14,824 bases of DNA from an uncultured Actinomycetes bacterium. Its GTDB lineage: Bacteria > Actinomycetota > Actinomycetes > S36-B12. The stretch lies in the NCBI GenBank assembly GCA_903918595.1, contig CAIXFB010000059.1, positions 1-14,824 of the forward strand, written 5' to 3'. How positions within the stretch are numbered: the first letter of the stretch is position 1; each line of letters starts with the position of its first letter. The translations under genes were made by a program, and so were the position numbers. The notes under the pieces were generated by a model. That model saw only the letters and a program-made list of their open reading frames with translations, had not been told where the DNA came from and searched no databases. Of this stretch, positions 14,379-14,824 are shown one piece after another.

Positions 14379-14824
14379 CAGACTTCGCGAAGACCCATCT
14401 GCGCGCAACCTTCGATAAGCGCATCTAGACCAAATGCATCGACGGGGCCGAATGCGCCAGCACCTTCAATGCGATCAGACATGGCTGCAGCCCATGAGAG
14501 CAGATCAGCCGTGAGGTCGTATCCGTTGGGACCTTCTACGCGAACATTGGCAAGCTCTCTGCCGACACCATCGAGGGTGCGAGCAACGATGATGGAGATC
14601 GCATCGGCTCGCTCAGCAGGAGTCGGGCCTTCGCCGGTGTTCTCTTGAGACTTCTTCGTCAGCATTTCTAGAGTCGTTGAGCCAACACCGGGAACCTTTG
14701 CAGCAGTCGCAGCTGCGGCGATTCCCGCACTCGCGGCGCCAGACATGGATCCGCTCCAGCCGAGGAATACACCCACGTCATCAAGTTTTGGATCGATCCG
14801 GGGCAGTGCGAATTGTTCGGTTGC
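14378..14824 (-). CDS. Saccharopine-dehydrogenase-like oxidoreductase, C-terminal part (5' truncated)
   Basis: The frame is open to the right window edge, so the N-terminus lies outside; GTG 14776 is internal ('..LDDVGVFLGWSGSMS'). The visible 148 residues match the C-terminal part of the saccharopine-dehydrogenase/trans-acting enoyl-reductase-like family. Landmarks are 'VFLGWSG', 'KVPGVGS', 'VEGPNGYDLTADLLSWAA' and the ending 'GAFGPVDAFGLDALIEGC'. The missing N-terminus should contain a Rossmann NAD(P)-binding fold. True lysine metabolism should not be assumed, because most actinobacterial members have unknown substrates. The stop overlaps the next gene's ATG (TGATG at 14380-14376), so the two are in one operon. 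Confidence 0.8.
   Translation of the reverse strand, partial: ATEQFALPRIDPKLDDVGVFLGWSGSMSGAASAGIAAAATAAKVPGVGSTTLEMLTKKSQENTGEGPTPAERADAISIIVARTLDGVGRELANVRVEGPNGYDLTADLLSWAAAMSDRIEGAGAFGPVDAFGLDALIEGCAQMGLREV

Overview
The window looks like chromosomal DNA of a mid-to-high GC actinobacterium. The grounds are the family content (HisKA_3-type kinase with an LHGPIQ H-box paired with a LuxR-type regulator, HutC-type GntR, TauE exporter, the actinobacterial protein usually labelled '3-methyladenine DNA glycosylase'), frequent GTG starts, and IS3/IS481 fragments of the actinobacterial type. I cannot name a genus.

Left end (1-2029, + strand): the 3' part of a LuxR-type response regulator overlaps, by GTGA, a histidine kinase with eight predicted membrane segments. 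The middle-left part (2030-6845) is accessory. It holds tRNA-Arg(CCT) on the minus strand, a secreted beta-propeller protein (minus), and a second, diverged copy of the 3' half of the same tRNA about 2.7 kb away. Next to that copy lie decayed IS481 and IS3 pieces. A repeat-rich stretch leads into a small lipoprotein gene, followed by a membrane-anchored helical protein and a 61-codon ORF. No intact integrase or transposase is present.

Middle (6846-10229, minus strand): a secreted sedolisin (S53) peptidase with the full catalytic set but no normal propeptide. It is followed, moving right, by a two-gene operon read leftwards: a 2-oxoglutarate/Fe(II) oxygenase coupled by ATGA to a TlpA-like thioredoxin lipoprotein. 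The oxygenase is divergent from a GlcD-type FAD-linked 2-hydroxyacid dehydrogenase (+), which appears to be leaderless.

Right end (11646-14824, minus strand): reading leftwards, the C-terminal part of a saccharopine-dehydrogenase-like oxidoreductase is coupled by TGATG to the '3-methyladenine DNA glycosylase'-named protein. Then comes a recognisable promoter overlapped by a palindromic operator, a HutC/UTRA GntR regulator and, one base after its stop, a TauE/SafE exporter. The exporter's 3' end overlaps the convergent glcD-like gene by 32 bp.

The most interesting places are the tRNA half-gene duplication bracketing the beta-propeller gene, the repeat array and flanking repeats of the lipoprotein gene, the propeptide-less sedolisin, the oxygenase-thioredoxin pair, and the GntR operator-promoter. 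I did not find a convincing wholly new multi-gene system; the accessory block is mostly degraded.
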